Source: Anseranas semipalmata (taxonomy: Eukaryota > Chordata > Aves > Anseriformes > Anseranatidae). Taken from it: 64,000 nucleotides of DNA. The notes under the pieces are model-generated. The model was given only the letters and a program-made list of their open reading frames with translations, was not told the origin of the DNA and did no database searches. Shown here piece by piece: positions 62,260 to 64,000 of the stretch. The stretch covers positions 96,678 through 160,677 of the forward strand of contig VXAA01003373.1 of NCBI GenBank assembly GCA_013399115.1, written 5' to 3'. The first letter of the stretch is position 1. Every line of letters begins with the position of its first letter. The position numbers and the translations under genes are program-made.

Positions 62260-62410
62260 AAACCTCCCCTGACGCAACTTGAGCCCATTCCCCCTCGTCC
62301 TGTCACCAGGCACGTGGGAGAAGAGACCAATCCCTACCTCACTACAGCCTCCTTTAAGGTACCTGTAGAGAGCGATAAGGTCACCCCTGAGCCTCCTCTT
62401 CTCCAGGCTG
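62260..62410 (-). mobile_element. CR1 fragment, antisense, lacking its 3' end
   Basis: AAACCTCCCCTGACGCAACT, TTGAGCCCATTCCCCCTCGT, CTGTAGAGAGCGATAAGGTC and GAGCCTCCTCTTCTCCAGGC are antisense CR1 3' region. The 3' UTR and octamer tail that should lie to the left are absent, and the sequence begins exactly at the N. The right end stops after CTCCAGGCTG at 62410. Confidence 0.92.
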
Positions 62411-64000
62411 TTCCTTTCTAAATCACCAATTTGTAACTGTTTCTGTTAATGAGTTATGGTTAATAAAGTTTTGTCAGTTCAATTTCTTATAAACTCTCAG
62501 TAAAATTATCTGCAGGCCACCTTCAGTTATGCAGGCTTCCAACTACTTTAAAGGAATGTTGTGAAACGTAGCAGTTACTGTATCAGAAAGATGGACCAGC
62601 CTTTCCTCCTCTCCCCTGTGGACACTCATACAATAACTGTAGGAGAGCATGTGGAACACCTTTGGATGAAAAATAATGCAAAAATAAATCACTGTTATAT
62701 GTGAAAAGGAAATACTATTTTTCTAACCTATATTATTGTCTATCAAGAGTCAATAAAAATATTAAAGTTTTTTTTTTAATAACTATTTCATGTCATCGTA
62801 ACAGATGATTTTTTAATTATCCTTATGCACTCCTCAAATGTTCTCAGCACCAGGAGTGCAGATTGCGTTATCTTATAGGTCTGTTAATATTGTTCTTTAG
62901 AATATGGTACCTAATGAACTCAAAGTTTATATAATGAAACTGCTACTTTATTACTGTAAATTATCAAAATTACTTACACTCTCCTTAATATTTCCCTTTC
63001 AATAGAATATTTATTAAATGAGATTGGTTGGAATTAATTGATAGTTTTGTTTGATATGATGGGCTGAAATATGTCCTCTGATACTCTGATGCTCTTCTAT
63101 TGATTAAGTTGTTTTGTATATATCTAGTTGAAGTAAAAAATATAATCAGCATCATCTGTGAAACATTTCATTTTCAACACCACAAGATATATAAAATCCT
63201 TTGGCTTTCATTTGAAACAATCTCATTATATATTTGTAAAAGAAGGGGCTTGTCTATGTCATGAATTATTTTGAAGTACATAGTTTCCTCTAGGGCTAGT
63301 TAGTGCTTGCTAACACATTTTCTTAGTTTCACTAAAAGGTCTGAACCAGAAGTGCTGAACTGAGTATAATTGATGAAAATATGGCTATATAACGAAAATA
63401 TATTTGCATTTTTCTCCCATACTTTTTCAGTTTTGGAATTGTAGACTTCATTATCTTTGCAGGCTAAATTTACATGAATGAGCCTTTTAGTTAAAAAGTA
63501 GGTCTGTAATTTATCATTGTGGAAATATTCCCAATTCATTACAAATTAAGTCAATTGGAGTTTTAATTTTCTTTCCCAAGTGGGAAAGATGTGCATATTA
63601 ATAATGAAACAGAAAAATAAATAAATAATTTAATTATTTAAAATAATTTTGCTCTAAAATGCTTAAAATATGTAAAGAGCCCAATCATACTTTGATAATG
63701 AAGACACAGCTAAAGTGTTAACCTTAACATAAATATACTGAACTTCTGTTTGTTGTTCATATTTGTATTTTTACACACACAAAAAAATGTATTGAATTAA
63801 ATTTAAAAAGTTTTGTATTTATTAAAGAGGAAGGAAATGCGTTATTTCTGTGTCTGTGCTAAAACAAACAAGCAAACAAACAAACCAACAAAAGAACTTA
63901 CAACTTGTCCCGTACAGTGCAGTAAGATTTTTCCATCTTGTACTTCTGATGAGAACTGGGAAGGATGCAGTGATTACTCATATCATCTTTTAGAAGTTTG
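62411..64000. other. AT-rich stretch to the window end, no gene seen
   Basis: A short (AAAC)n-like run at about 63862-63885. No exon recognised. Confidence 0.65.

Overview
This window looks like nuclear DNA of a bird. The strongest evidence is a set of CR1 non-LTR retrotransposon copies. Their antisense 3' ends begin with stacked TCATAGAA-type octamers followed by the GGGTTGGAAGGGACC block, and their sense copies end in ATTCTGTG or ATTCTATG repeats, as in chicken, duck and other neognaths. There are also several LTRs that look avian. I cannot name the species. Base composition is strongly AT-rich apart from the transposons and a few GC-richer islands. I recognise no host protein-coding exon, rRNA, tRNA or CRISPR array, so this is most likely a gene desert or the inside of a very large intron. 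Nearly all open reading frames are either pieces of transposons or chance frames in AT-rich, microsatellite or GC-rich LTR sequence.

Layout. 1-640: antisense CR1 with a reverse-transcriptase remnant, plus a second small CR1 piece at 951-1012. 1638-2548: an LTR with a second LTR nested in it. 5228-6215: an ancient CR1, and a perfect 355-bp repeat on either side of a single N. 6216-13469: featureless AT-rich DNA. 13470-14808: two adjoining antisense CR1 copies, the second containing a 430-bp gap. 15054-15641: solo LTR with a perfect 5-bp target duplication. 19453-19955: GC-richer island. 20006-20277: two sense CR1 tails. 24246-24944: LTR of the same family as the one at 15 kb, invaded by an (AAAG)n microsatellite. 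25380-25470: small CR1. 29080-29440 and 36160-36490: ancient CR1 reverse-transcriptase fragments. 31003-31195 and 32771-32965: diverged copies of an unnamed sequence. 33805-34380: GC-rich island. 44071-44286: nearly pure A+T tract. 45230-45988: the best preserved CR1. 48055-48233: long pyrimidine tract. 48668-53793: three further CR1 fragments. 57121-58178: a long GC-rich LTR with internal degenerate repeats, just after a 38-bp gap. 58551-60711: a diverged repeat pair. 60891-61166: an unexplained small frame. 62260-62410: a CR1 cut off by a single N.

No genes here work together in a pathway. What the sequence records is a history of retrotransposon insertion (CR1 in both orientations and LTR elements reduced to solo LTRs), microsatellite growth inside those elements, and at least two assembly joins that should not be read as biology. 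I found no convincing new biological system. The observations most worth checking are the nested LTR with both target duplications, the artefactual duplication, the diverged 193-bp repeat pair and three unexplained coding-like or GC-rich islands.
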